DNA of 64,000 nt from Leptothrix discophora (GTDB lineage: Bacteria > Pseudomonadota > Gammaproteobacteria > Burkholderiales > Burkholderiaceae_C). Under the pieces are notes generated by a model that did not search any database, was not told where the DNA came from, and saw only the letters and a list, made by a program, of their open reading frames with translations. Made by a program: the position numbers and the translations under genes. The stretch lies in NCBI RefSeq assembly GCF_030705305.1, contig NZ_JAUZEE010000001.1:496001-560000 (forward strand), written 5' to 3'. Each line of letters starts with the position of its first letter. Within the stretch, counting starts at the first letter, position 1. Shown here piece after piece: positions 35,922 to 43,476 of this stretch.

Positions 35922-35937
35922 TGCAGGAGCCGTGCCA
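35922..35937 (-). promoter_or_regulatory. Sigma-54 promoter of the nitrate operon
   Basis: The minus strand reads TGGCACGGCTCCTGCA: GG and GC separated by exactly 10 bp, and 13 of 16 positions near the TGGCACG-N4-TTGCA consensus. Transcription would start near 35911. Sigma-54 control implies activation by NtrC under nitrogen limitation. Confidence 0.75.
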
Positions 35938-35978
35938 GCCTGCGCAACAGCCGCTCCCCGGGCGCAAACCGGGGGTCG

Positions 35979-36033
35979 TTCAGAGGGAGTTCAGAGGGAG
36001 CCCAGAAGAAATCCAGAAGAAATCCAGAGGGAG
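35979..36033. repeat. Five tandem 11-bp repeats upstream of the sigma-54 promoter
   Basis: Consecutive 11-mers are TTCAGAGGGAG (twice), CCCAGAAGAAA, TCCAGAAGAAA and TCCAGAGGGAG. All share the CAGA core and are purine-rich on the plus strand. The 11-bp period is close to one helical turn. The array spans the gap between the promoter and the GCACC/GGTGC cluster. Confidence 0.85.
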
Positions 36034-36099
36034 GGCCGGTCTGGCGCGTCGGGCGGACCGGCACGGTGCCGGCCGCATGGTGCGCCGCGGCACCGCTTC

Positions 36100-36116
36100 T
36101 GCACCAGTCCGGCGCG
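36100..36116. promoter_or_regulatory. Candidate NtrC enhancer site
   Basis: TGCACC-AGTCC-GGCGCG matches the NtrC consensus TGCACC-N5-GGTGCA perfectly in the left half and at 4 of 6 bases in the right. It lies about 190 bp upstream of the predicted start. Further GGTGC/GCACC half-sites occur from 36061 to 36138. Confidence 0.4.
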
Positions 36117-36161
36117 ATCGGCGCATGGGCTTGGTGCATGGGGAAAACCCGATGCCGTGCG

Positions 36162-36941
36162 TCAGCCGCGACCGACGAAGGGCATCTTGGTCGCCATGAC
36201 GGTCGTGAACAGCACGTTGGCCGACAGCGGCAGGCGCGCCATCGTCATGAAGGTCTCGGTCACGGCCGACATGTCCATGCGCGCTTCCGGGCGGATGCTG
36301 CCGTCGGCCTGCAGGATGCCGGCGGCCATGCGCTCGGTCATCTCGCTGGCCACGTTGCCGATGTCGATCTGGCCGACCGCGATGTCGAAGGCCCGGCCGT
36401 CCAGCGCGGCCGACTTGGTCAGGCCGGTGATGGCGTGCTTGGTGGTCGTGTAGGCGATCGAGTTCGGGCGCGGCGCATGGGCCGAGATCGAGCCGTTGTT
36501 GATGATCCGTCCGCCCTGCGGCGACTGGGCACGCATCAGCGCGAAGGCGGCCGACAGGCAGTAGAAGGCGCCGTTGAGGTTGGTGTCGATCGAGCGCCGC
36601 CAGGCCGCGCCGTCGAGCAGGTCAGGGGTGCCGCCGGGCGGAAAGATGCCGGCGTTGTTGAACAGCAGGTCGAGCCGGCCGTGGCGGGCGCGGATGGCCT
36701 CGAACAGCGCGTTCACCGAGTCCTGGTTGCCGACATCGACGGCATGGGCCCAGGCGCGTGAGGCGCAACCGGGCTGCGCGGCATCGGCCTGGGCGATGGT
36801 GGCGTCCAGGCTGGCGACGGTGCGCCCGGCATGCACGACGGTCCAGCCTTCGTGCAGCAGGGCTTGCGCGCAGGCCTTGCCGATGCCGGAACCGGCGCCG
36901 GTGACGAGGGCGATGCGGGAGGGGGCAGGGGGCGTGGTCAT
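36162..36941 (-). CDS. Short-chain dehydrogenase/reductase
   Basis: A 259-aa classical SDR. Start at the ATG 36941 ([17 protein letters not shown]); the longer open frame crosses the divergent promoter region. The cofactor motif is TGAGSGIG (about 15-22), then LFNNAGI. The active site shows Asn (NLNGAF), Ser (NNGSIS), and Tyr/Lys in the YTTTKHA motif. Basic residues after the second strand (AGR) suggest NADP(H). The substrate is unknown. It is divergent from a small cupin gene, with 140 bp between them. Confidence 0.87.
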   Translation of the reverse strand: MTTPPAPSRIALVTGAGSGIGKACAQALLHEGWTVVHAGRTVASLDATIAQADAAQPGCASRAWAHAVDVGNQDSVNALFEAIRARHGRLDLLFNNAGIFPPGGTPDLLDGAAWRRSIDTNLNGAFYCLSAAFALMRAQSPQGGRIINNGSISAHAPRPNSIAYTTTKHAITGLTKSAALDGRAFDIAVGQIDIGNVASEMTERMAAGILQADGSIRPEARMDMSAVTETFMTMARLPLSANVLFTTVMATKMPFVGRG

Positions 36942-37081
36942 GGTCGGTCGGGGCGGGTGGGAAGGTGGTTGGCCAGGGGCCGGAGCGGCGCATTTTGGCG
37001 CCCGTCCACACGCTGTGGTGCGTGCTAAGGTGCGCGCCGTTTTCGGACCGCGCCCCGGCGCGGTCAGCCACAGGAGCACGC

Positions 37082-37474
37082 ATGACCGACACCCGCCACT
37101 TCACCCAGGTCCGCCTCGTGACCGGCCCGGACGGCTACGCCCGCTGGGAAGAAGCGCCGATCCCGCTGGACCAGGGCAAGCCGCAGGCGCGGTTGTCGGC
37201 GCTGATGGCCAGCGGCGGCTTCCAGCTGCGCGAGAGCCCGGTCGGCTTCCGCAGCGAGTTCCATTGCACCGGCGAGCCGCAGTGGCTGTTCGTGATCGGC
37301 GGGGCGATGGAGATCGGTCTGCAGGACGGCAGCTCGCGCGTCTTCCTGCCTGGCGACCACTTCTACTCGGCCGATGTCCTGCCCGCGGGCGCCACCTTCG
37401 ACCCGAAGGTGCATGGCCACTGGAGCCGCCAGCTCGGCCAGCTGCCGCTGCGCACGCTGTTCGTGCGCGCCTGA
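37082..37474 (+). CDS. Small single-domain cupin protein
   Basis: A 130-aa protein from the ATG at 37082 ([18 protein letters not shown]). The beta-barrel cupin pattern is visible as [40 protein letters not shown], with the expected Gly-rich turns. Only some of the usual metal ligands are present (His in FHCTGEP; the second motif has GDHFYS), so metal binding is possible but not certain. No signal peptide. No function can be assigned. It converges on the bpt gene. Confidence 0.78.
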   Translation: MTDTRHFTQVRLVTGPDGYARWEEAPIPLDQGKPQARLSALMASGGFQLRESPVGFRSEFHCTGEPQWLFVIGGAMEIGLQDGSSRVFLPGDHFYSADVLPAGATFDPKVHGHWSRQLGQLPLRTLFVRA

Positions 37475-37480
37475 CGTCGC

Positions 37481-38254
37481 TCAGCCGGCCAGGTCGATCG
37501 GCGTGGCGTCCATGCCGACGTGTCGTTGCCACTGGCCGTCGACCAGCCGCTCGTGGGGGTTGAACTGGGCCTTGTAGGCCATCTTGCGGCTGGCCTCGAT
37601 CCAGTAGCCGAGGTAGACATGCGGCAGGCCCAGCTCACGCGCCTGGGCGATCTGCCACATCACGTTGTAGGTGCCGTAGCTGGCATGGTCCTCGGGCGCG
37701 TAGAAGGTGTAGACCGCCGACAGGCCGTCGTTGAGCACGTCGAGGATGGACACCATCTTCAGCTCGCCGGGCGAGCTGTCGTCCGCCGGTGGCAAGCGGA
37801 ACTCGACCAGCCGCGAGTTGACGCGGCTCTGCAGCAGGAACTGGGTGTACTGGTCGATCGAGTCCTGGTCCATGCCGCCGCCGGCATGGCGCTCGTTCTG
37901 GTAGCGCAGATAGAGCGCGTAATGCTCCGGCACGAAGCCCAGCCGCATCACCCGCGTGACCAGGTCGCCATGCTGCTTCCAGGCCCGGCGCTGGGCCCGG
38001 CGCGGCACGAAGTCGGCCACCGGCACGCGCAGCGGCACGCAGCGCTGGCAGCCGTCGCAATAGGGCCGGTAGGTGAACATGCCGCTGCGCCGGAAGCCGG
38101 CCGCCACCAGGCCCGAGTAGGTGTCGGCATTGATCAGGTGCGACGGCGTGGCGACCTGCGAGCGGGCCATGCGGTCGCTCAGGTAGCTGCAGGGATACGG
38201 CGCGGTGGCGTAGAACTGCAGCTGGGCCAGGGGCAGGTCGGTCGGGTGCGTCAC
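37481..38254 (-). CDS. bpt: Aspartate/glutamate leucyltransferase (N-degron pathway)
   Basis: A 257-aa Bpt enzyme that attaches leucine from Leu-tRNA to proteins with N-terminal Asp or Glu, marking them for ClpAP via ClpS. It starts at GTG 38254, overlapping the aat stop as GTGA. The N-terminal ATE domain has CSYL (Cys near 22) and the paired [14 protein letters not shown] motif. The C-terminal GNAT-like domain contains [22 protein letters not shown], a diagnostic block for the family. It is coupled with aat, the other bacterial N-degron transferase. Confidence 0.95.
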   Translation of the reverse strand: MTHPTDLPLAQLQFYATAPYPCSYLSDRMARSQVATPSHLINADTYSGLVAAGFRRSGMFTYRPYCDGCQRCVPLRVPVADFVPRRAQRRAWKQHGDLVTRVMRLGFVPEHYALYLRYQNERHAGGGMDQDSIDQYTQFLLQSRVNSRLVEFRLPPADDSSPGELKMVSILDVLNDGLSAVYTFYAPEDHASYGTYNVMWQIAQARELGLPHVYLGYWIEASRKMAYKAQFNPHERLVDGQWQRHVGMDATPIDLAG

Positions 38255-39084
38255 GCGGTGTCGTTGGTAGACGTGATGAAGCCGGCGGGGCTGGTGCGCA
38301 GGTCGAGCCGCGACCAGTTCGCCGGATCATAGGACCAAGACTCCGGCGCTGGCAGGTCCACCACCGCGCTCAGGTGGCGCTCGAACCGCGCGCGGGGCAG
38401 GGGCGATGCGCCCATCGACGCGAGGTGCGCGGTCTCCTGCTGGCAGTCGATCCAGTCGATGCCGTGGGCTCGACAGAAAGCCACCAGCGCGGCCAGCGCG
38501 AACTTCGAGGCGTCGGTGCGGTGCGCGAACATCGATTCGCCGTAGAACATGCGGCCGATGTTCACGCCGTAGAGGCCGCCCACCAGTTCGCCGTCGACCC
38601 AGGTCTCGAAGGAATGGGCCCGACCGGCGCGGTGCATCCGGACATAGGCGTCGATCACCTCGTCGACGATCCAGGTGCCTTGCTGGCCCTCGCGCGGCGT
38701 GGCGCTGCAGTGGCGCATCACGCGCTCGAAGGCGCTGTCGACGCGGATCTCGCAACCCGGCGTGACCAGGAAGCGCTGCAACGCCTTGCGCAGCGAGCGG
38801 TGCAGGCGGAAGTTGGCGACCTGCAGGACCATGCGCGGGTCGGTGGTCCACCACAGCACCGGCTGGCCGGCGCTGTACCACGGGAAGATGCCCTGGCGAT
38901 AGGCCAGCGTCAGGCGCGCCACGCCGAGCCGCCCGCCGGCGCACAGCAGGCCGGGTGCATCGCTGTCCGGGCCGAGCGCGGCGGAGGTCGGCGGGAAGGG
39001 CCAGATCAGCGGCGCCTGGCCGGCACCTTCCAGGTCGTCGTCCGGTTCGTCATCCGGTTCGTCATCAGGCAGCCACGGGATCAC
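38251..39084 (-). CDS. aat: Leucyl/phenylalanyl-tRNA--protein transferase
   Basis: A 277-aa Aat enzyme that adds Leu or Phe to N-terminal Arg or Lys. The GTG at 39084 gives MIPWLPDD and avoids overlap with the upstream gene; the longer open frame does not. After an acidic linker of DDEP repeats (residues 6-17, encoded by a short tandem DNA repeat) comes the family core: [68 protein letters not shown] and [17 protein letters not shown]. The acidic leader is longer than in E. coli Aat. Confidence 0.95.
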   Translation of the reverse strand: MIPWLPDDEPDDEPDDDLEGAGQAPLIWPFPPTSAALGPDSDAPGLLCAGGRLGVARLTLAYRQGIFPWYSAGQPVLWWTTDPRMVLQVANFRLHRSLRKALQRFLVTPGCEIRVDSAFERVMRHCSATPREGQQGTWIVDEVIDAYVRMHRAGRAHSFETWVDGELVGGLYGVNIGRMFYGESMFAHRTDASKFALAALVAFCRAHGIDWIDCQQETAHLASMGASPLPRARFERHLSAVVDLPAPESWSYDPANWSRLDLRTSPAGFITSTNDTA

Positions 39085-39109
39085 GGCGAACCGATCGGAC
39101 CGGGCGCCA

Positions 39110-40261
39110 TCAGCGCAGCTGCAGGTCTTCACCGCCCCAGCGGATGCCCAGCGGCTCGATGTCGAGCCGCTTCGGGCCGGCCTCGACCGTGCCGGCCACC
39201 CAGGCCTCGATGCCCTGGGCACGCGAGATCTCGACGCAGCGCTGGGCGTCGTCGGCGGCCACGTAGAGCGCGAAGCCGGCGCCCATGTTGAGCGTGCTGT
39301 AGGCCTCGCGGTCGTCCTGGCGGGCCTGCTCCTGGATGAACTTCAGCACCGGCGGCACGCTGGGCAGCGTGTGGATGCGGTAGCTCAGTTCGGCCGGGTG
39401 GCGCAGCAGCTTGCGCCAGCCGTGGCCGGTGACGTTGGCGCAGTAGTGCGGCGTGATGCCGGCCTTCCAGAGCGCCTCGGTGACGGGCGAATAGAGCGTG
39501 GTCGGGGCCAGCAGCGCGTCGCCGTAGCTCAGGCCGGGCGCGACCTCGGTCAGGTAGCCCTGCGGCAGGCGTTCGACCAGCTTGCGCGCCAGGCTCAGGC
39601 CATTGGCATGGATGCCGCTGGAGGCCAGCAGCACGATCGCGTCGCCGGGGCCGAGCCGGTCGCCCAGCGACAGGCGTTGTTTCGGGTTGACCAGGCCGGT
39701 GCAGGACGCGGCCAGGTCGACCCGGCCACTCTCGACGATGCCGGCCAGTGCGGGCGTCTCGCCACCGCCCCAGGCGACCTGGCAGACCTCGCAGGCCTTC
39801 TTCCAGCCGGCCACCAGGGCCTGGGCGCGCTGGGCGTCGCCGAACCAGTCCGAGCCGCCGGCGGCCCAGTAGGCCTGCACCACCAGCGGCGTCGCGCCAA
39901 CGGTGATCAGGTCGTTGATCGCCATCGCGATGGTGTCCTGCGCGATCGCGTCGTAGCGGCTGACGCCGGTCAGGCGGGCCATCTCGTCGGCCACCAGGGT
40001 CTTGGTGCCCAGGCACTCGACGATCGAGGCGAGGTAGAACGGACCGACGTCGACCACGTAGGCCGATTCGCCGCGCGAGGCCAGGATCTCGCTGAAGCCG
40101 TGGTGCGCGAGCTGGCTCGCGGTGGAGGCCGCCGCGCGCTGCGCAGCGATCTTGAGCGGGTCGATCAGGTCGTAGTTGACGCCGGCCTGGTCGTAGCTCA
40201 GCGTGGTCGGGTTCGAGGACTGGGAGGCGTCGGCGTGGCCGTTCGTCGGTGCGGAATTCAT
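39110..40261 (-). CDS. PurM-like AIR synthase family protein
   Basis: A 383-aa member of the PurM/ThiL/HypE/SelD ATP-binding superfamily, most like phosphoribosylaminoimidazole synthase. It has SYDQAGVNYD (compare SYKDAGVDID of PurM), MAINDLITVGATPLVVQAYWA, GWKKACEVCQVAWGGGETPAL and LLASSGIHANGLSLARKL. The usual glycine-rich GGFGG block after the start is replaced by SEILASRGESAYVVDVGPFYLAS, so it is a divergent form. It may act as the purine AIR synthase or have another role. It sits 25 bp upstream of aat and is divergent from dnaX. Confidence 0.75.
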   Translation of the reverse strand: MNSAPTNGHADASQSSNPTTLSYDQAGVNYDLIDPLKIAAQRAAASTASQLAHHGFSEILASRGESAYVVDVGPFYLASIVECLGTKTLVADEMARLTGVSRYDAIAQDTIAMAINDLITVGATPLVVQAYWAAGGSDWFGDAQRAQALVAGWKKACEVCQVAWGGGETPALAGIVESGRVDLAASCTGLVNPKQRLSLGDRLGPGDAIVLLASSGIHANGLSLARKLVERLPQGYLTEVAPGLSYGDALLAPTTLYSPVTEALWKAGITPHYCANVTGHGWRKLLRHPAELSYRIHTLPSVPPVLKFIQEQARQDDREAYSTLNMGAGFALYVAADDAQRCVEISRAQGIEAWVAGTVEAGPKRLDIEPLGIRWGGEDLQLR

Positions 40262-40332
40262 GGGGCGGGATTATCGGCCAGCCAGCCTCCGTCGGGCTTC
40301 ATGACGCGTCGGCCGGCCAGGGGCGAGGCCCC

Positions 40333-40338
40333 TAGAAT
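40333..40338 (+). promoter_or_regulatory. Putative -10 element of dnaX
   Basis: TAGAAT lies 8 bp before the dnaX ATG, so the transcript would start almost at the start codon and have little or no leader. I see no clear -35 element. Confidence 0.35.
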
Positions 40339-40346
40339 CGCCGCCC

Positions 40347-42347
40347 ATGTCCTACGTCGTCCTGGCCCGCAAGTACCGTCCACGCACCTTCTCGGAGATG
40401 GTCGGCCAGGGCCATGTCGTCCAGGCCCTCACCAACGCGCTGACGCAGCAGCGGCTGCACCATGCCTACCTCTTCACCGGGACGCGTGGCGTGGGCAAGA
40501 CCACGGTCTCGCGCATCCTCGCCAAGAGCCTGAACTGCACCGGAACGGACGGCAACGGCGGCATCACCGCCACGCCCTGCGGCGTGTGCAGCGCCTGCCG
40601 CGACATCGATGCCGGCCGGCACGTCGACTACGTGGAACTGGACGCGGCCTCCAACCGCGGCGTCGACGAGATCAGCCAGCTGCTCGACCAGGCCGTCTAC
40701 AAGCCGGTCGTCGGCCGCTACAAGGTGTACATGATCGACGAGGTGCATATGCTCTCGACGACCGCCTTCAACGCGATGCTGAAGACGCTGGAGGAGCCGC
40801 CCGAATATCTCAAGTTCGTGCTGGCCACGACCGACCCGCAGAAGGTGCCGGTCACCGTGCTGAGCCGTTGCCTGCAGTTCAACCTGCGGCCCATGGCCGG
40901 CGAGACGGTGGCCGAGCACCTGCAGGCGGTCCTCGGTGCCGAACAGGTGCCGTTCGAGGAAACCGCGCTGCGGCTGATCGCCCGTGCGGCGCACGGCTCC
41001 ATGCGCGACGCCTTGTCGCTGACCGACCAGGCCATCGCCTATGCCGGCGGCGAGCTGGCCGAGGCGGCGGTGCGCCAGATGCTCGGCGCCGTCGACCGCA
41101 CGCATGCCGTGCGCATCGTCGAGGCGCTGGGTGCCGCCGATGGCGCCGGATTGGTCGACGCGGTCGAGCGTCTGCGCGGCCTGGGCCTCTCGGCGGCTGG
41201 CCTGCTGGAGGAACTCTGCGACCTGGCGCAGCGCCTGGCGGTGATCCTGGCGGTGCCGCAGGCGCTGGACCCGGCCGATCCCGAGGCCGCCACGCTGCAG
41301 GCCCTGGTGCCGCTGCTGTCGGCCGACGAGCTGCAACTGCTCTACAGCATCGCGCTGCACGGACGTGCCGAACTGGCGCTGGCGCCGGACGAGTACAGCG
41401 GCCTGACCATGGTCCTGCTGCGCCTGCTGGCCTTTCGCCCCCAGGGTCGTGGCCCGGGCGTGACGCTGCCCGCCACGGCACCGGCCATCGTTCCCGCCGC
41501 AACTAGGCCGGCCCCGGCCGCTGCGCCGCAACGCGGTCTGCTGCGCCCGTCGAGCGGGTTCCGCGCGGCGCCCGTGGCACCGGCGTCGGTCCCGCCTGCG
41601 GTGGAGGCGCCGCCCTGGGCCGATCAGGCCGTGGCGGCGGTCGATGTGGTCGATGTGATTGAGGCGGTTGAGGTGCTTGAGCGCGCGGCAGCGAAGCCCG
41701 CAAACCACTCTGCAGCGGAAGCCCCGGAGGCGCGGTTGCAGCAGGCAACGTTGGCCGCCGACCCTTCGCCAGAAGCCCCTGCGACCGACGAGCCCAGCTG
41801 GGTCCGCGACGAGGTTGACGAGGTCGAACCCGCGACCATGGCTGTGCCGTCCGCGCGGGCCGCAAGGCCCTCGGACGAGGACAGCGCACCGAGCGACACG
41901 GCCGCATCGGACATGTCCCGCGTGGCCCGCCTCACCGACATCCGCACGCCGCAGCAGGACCGCTGGATGCAGGCCATCGAGGCCCTGTTCGAGCGTGGCA
42001 GCGTCGCCGGCCTGGTTCGCGAGCTGGCCTGGCAGGCCGAATGCATCGGCTGCGACGAGGTCGACGGCCAGACCGTCTGGCGACTGAAGGTCGAGCGCGA
42101 ATCGTTGCGCCAGGCCAGCCACCGCGAGCGGCTCCAAGCCGCGCTGACGGCGCTGCTGGACCGGCCCCAGCGGCTCGAGGTCGATGCCGGCGTCGCCGTC
42201 GACAGCGCCGCTCGCCGCGACACCGCTGCCAGGGCCTTGCGCCAGGCGGCGGCCGAGGACCTGATCCACGCCGATCCGGTGGTGCGCCAGCTGCTGGCGA
42301 GCTTCCCGTCGGCGCGCATCGTGCCGGGCTCGATCCGGCCGCGTTGA
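40347..42347 (+). CDS. dnaX: DNA polymerase III subunits tau/gamma
   Basis: A 666-aa clamp-loader ATPase. Walker A is GTRGVGKT (45-52). A zinc module follows (CGVCSACRDI), then the DEVHML box and the sensor-1 region TTDPQKVPVTVLSRC. Domains I-III end near residue 370. An Ala/Pro/Val-rich linker (about 380-530) follows, then the tau-specific C-terminus that contacts DnaB and the polymerase. I could not find an A-rich slippery heptamer like that used in E. coli to make gamma. It forms the conserved unit dnaX-ybaB-recR. Confidence 0.97.
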   Translation: MSYVVLARKYRPRTFSEMVGQGHVVQALTNALTQQRLHHAYLFTGTRGVGKTTVSRILAKSLNCTGTDGNGGITATPCGVCSACRDIDAGRHVDYVELDAASNRGVDEISQLLDQAVYKPVVGRYKVYMIDEVHMLSTTAFNAMLKTLEEPPEYLKFVLATTDPQKVPVTVLSRCLQFNLRPMAGETVAEHLQAVLGAEQVPFEETALRLIARAAHGSMRDALSLTDQAIAYAGGELAEAAVRQMLGAVDRTHAVRIVEALGAADGAGLVDAVERLRGLGLSAAGLLEELCDLAQRLAVILAVPQALDPADPEAATLQALVPLLSADELQLLYSIALHGRAELALAPDEYSGLTMVLLRLLAFRPQGRGPGVTLPATAPAIVPAATRPAPAAAPQRGLLRPSSGFRAAPVAPASVPPAVEAPPWADQAVAAVDVVDVIEAVEVLERAAAKPANHSAAEAPEARLQQATLAADPSPEAPATDEPSWVRDEVDEVEPATMAVPSARAARPSDEDSAPSDTAASDMSRVARLTDIRTPQQDRWMQAIEALFERGSVAGLVRELAWQAECIGCDEVDGQTVWRLKVERESLRQASHRERLQAALTALLDRPQRLEVDAGVAVDSAARRDTAARALRQAAAEDLIHADPVVRQLLASFPSARIVPGSIRPR

Positions 42348-42443
42348 ACGCACGGGCCGGGCCGACCGGCGGCGGTTGCGCGATTCACCCTTTTCCCCGT
42401 CATTTCCGACACCGATCCACAAGACCCCCAAGAGGAAGCAACC

Positions 42444-42770
42444 ATGCTCAAAGGACAACTCGCCGGCCTGATGAAGCAGGCCCAGGCCATGCAGGACAAC
42501 CTCAAGAAGGCCCAGGACGAGCTCGCGCTGGTCGAGGTCGAGGGCCAGTCCGGCGCCGGCCTCGTCAAGGTCGTGATGACCTGCAAGCACGACGTCAAGC
42601 GCGTGGCCATCGACCCCAGCCTGTTGGCCGATGACAAGGACATGCTCGAGGACCTGGTCGCCGCCGCCTTCAACGACGCGGTGCGCCGCGCCGAGACGGT
42701 CAGCCAGGACAAGATGGGCAAGCTGACCGCCGGCATGCCGCTGCCCCCGGGCATGAAGTTCCCGTTCTGA
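42444..42770 (+). CDS. ybaB: Nucleoid-associated protein, YbaB/EbfC family
   Basis: A 108-aa DNA-binding protein. It shows the family pattern [27 protein letters not shown] (amphipathic N-terminal helix), the central [30 protein letters not shown] sheet and a C-terminal helix ending GMKFPF. It forms a tweezer-like dimer on DNA. It lies between dnaX and recR as in most proteobacteria, with a good ribosome-binding site (AAGAGGAAG) before the ATG. Confidence 0.96.
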   Translation: MLKGQLAGLMKQAQAMQDNLKKAQDELALVEVEGQSGAGLVKVVMTCKHDVKRVAIDPSLLADDKDMLEDLVAAAFNDAVRRAETVSQDKMGKLTAGMPLPPGMKFPF

Positions 42771-42828
42771 TCGCGATGTCCGGCAGGATCGGGATGACGG
42801 CAAGGGCGCTGCGGCGCGGGCTCATCGC

Positions 42829-43440
42829 ATGAGCCCGTCCGGTCATCCCGTCGATGCGCTGGGTGCGCTGGTCGAGGCGCTCAAGCACCTGCCCGGCGTC
42901 GGCGCCAAGTCGGCCCAGCGCATGGCCTATCACCTGCTGCAGCACGACCGCCCGGCCGCGCAGCAGCTGGCCCATGCGCTGCAGACGGCGGTCTCGCAGG
43001 TGCGCCACTGCGCGCGCTGCCACACGTTCACCGAACAGCCGGTCTGCCTGACCTGCCTGGACCCGGCCCGCGATGCCCGCCAGCTCTGCGTCGTCGAGAC
43101 ACCGGCGGACCAGGCCGCGCTGGAGCGCACCGGCAGTTACCGGGGCCTGTACTTCGTGCTGATGGGCCGGCTCAGTCCGCTGGACGGCATCGGGGCCCAG
43201 GCCATCGGCCTGCCCGAGCTGATCGATCGCGTCTGGGACCGCGAGGGCGTGCCGGTCGAGGAAGTGATCGTCGCGACCAACTTCAACGCCGAAGGCGAGG
43301 TCACCGCCCACGTGATCGCCGAGGCGCTCAAGCCACGCGGCGTGCGGGTCACCCGGCTGGCGCGGGGCGTTCCTGTCGGCAGCGAACTCGAGTACGTCGA
43401 CCTCGGCACCATCGCGCACGCCTTGAGCGAACGCCGCTGA
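42829..43440 (+). CDS. recR: Recombination protein RecR
   Basis: A 203-aa protein that works with RecO to load RecA at gaps. The N-terminal helix-hairpin-helix is [20 protein letters not shown]. The four-Cys zinc finger is [17 protein letters not shown]. The TOPRIM domain (about 80-175) holds VVETPAD and [20 protein letters not shown], followed by the Walker-like tail [20 protein letters not shown]. The start is the ATG at 42829, 58 bp after ybaB. Confidence 0.97.
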   Translation: MSPSGHPVDALGALVEALKHLPGVGAKSAQRMAYHLLQHDRPAAQQLAHALQTAVSQVRHCARCHTFTEQPVCLTCLDPARDARQLCVVETPADQAALERTGSYRGLYFVLMGRLSPLDGIGAQAIGLPELIDRVWDREGVPVEEVIVATNFNAEGEVTAHVIAEALKPRGVRVTRLARGVPVGSELEYVDLGTIAHALSERR

Positions 43441-43476
43441 GGGCGGCACGCCCGGCGATCGGGCGTCGATGCCGCG

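Larger units (their letters stand above)
35758..36161 (-). other. 404-bp control region of the nitrate operon
   Basis: This gene-free stretch holds, in the direction of transcription (minus strand): scattered GCACC/GGTGC half-sites (36061-36138), a 55-bp array of five 11-bp repeats (35979-36033), a sigma-54 promoter (35922-35937), two ANTAR-type hairpins (35887-35904 and 35856-35873), and an intrinsic terminator (35803-35867) ahead of nrtA. Confidence 0.8.

Noticed and set aside
35979-36033. CRISPR-like array
   Set aside because: Units are 11 bp, directly abutting, with no spacers, and no cas genes are nearby.
40347-42347. Programmed -1 frameshift in dnaX to make gamma
   Set aside because: I found no A-rich slippery heptamer or adjacent hairpin at the domain III/IV boundary; only the full-length tau reading is supported.
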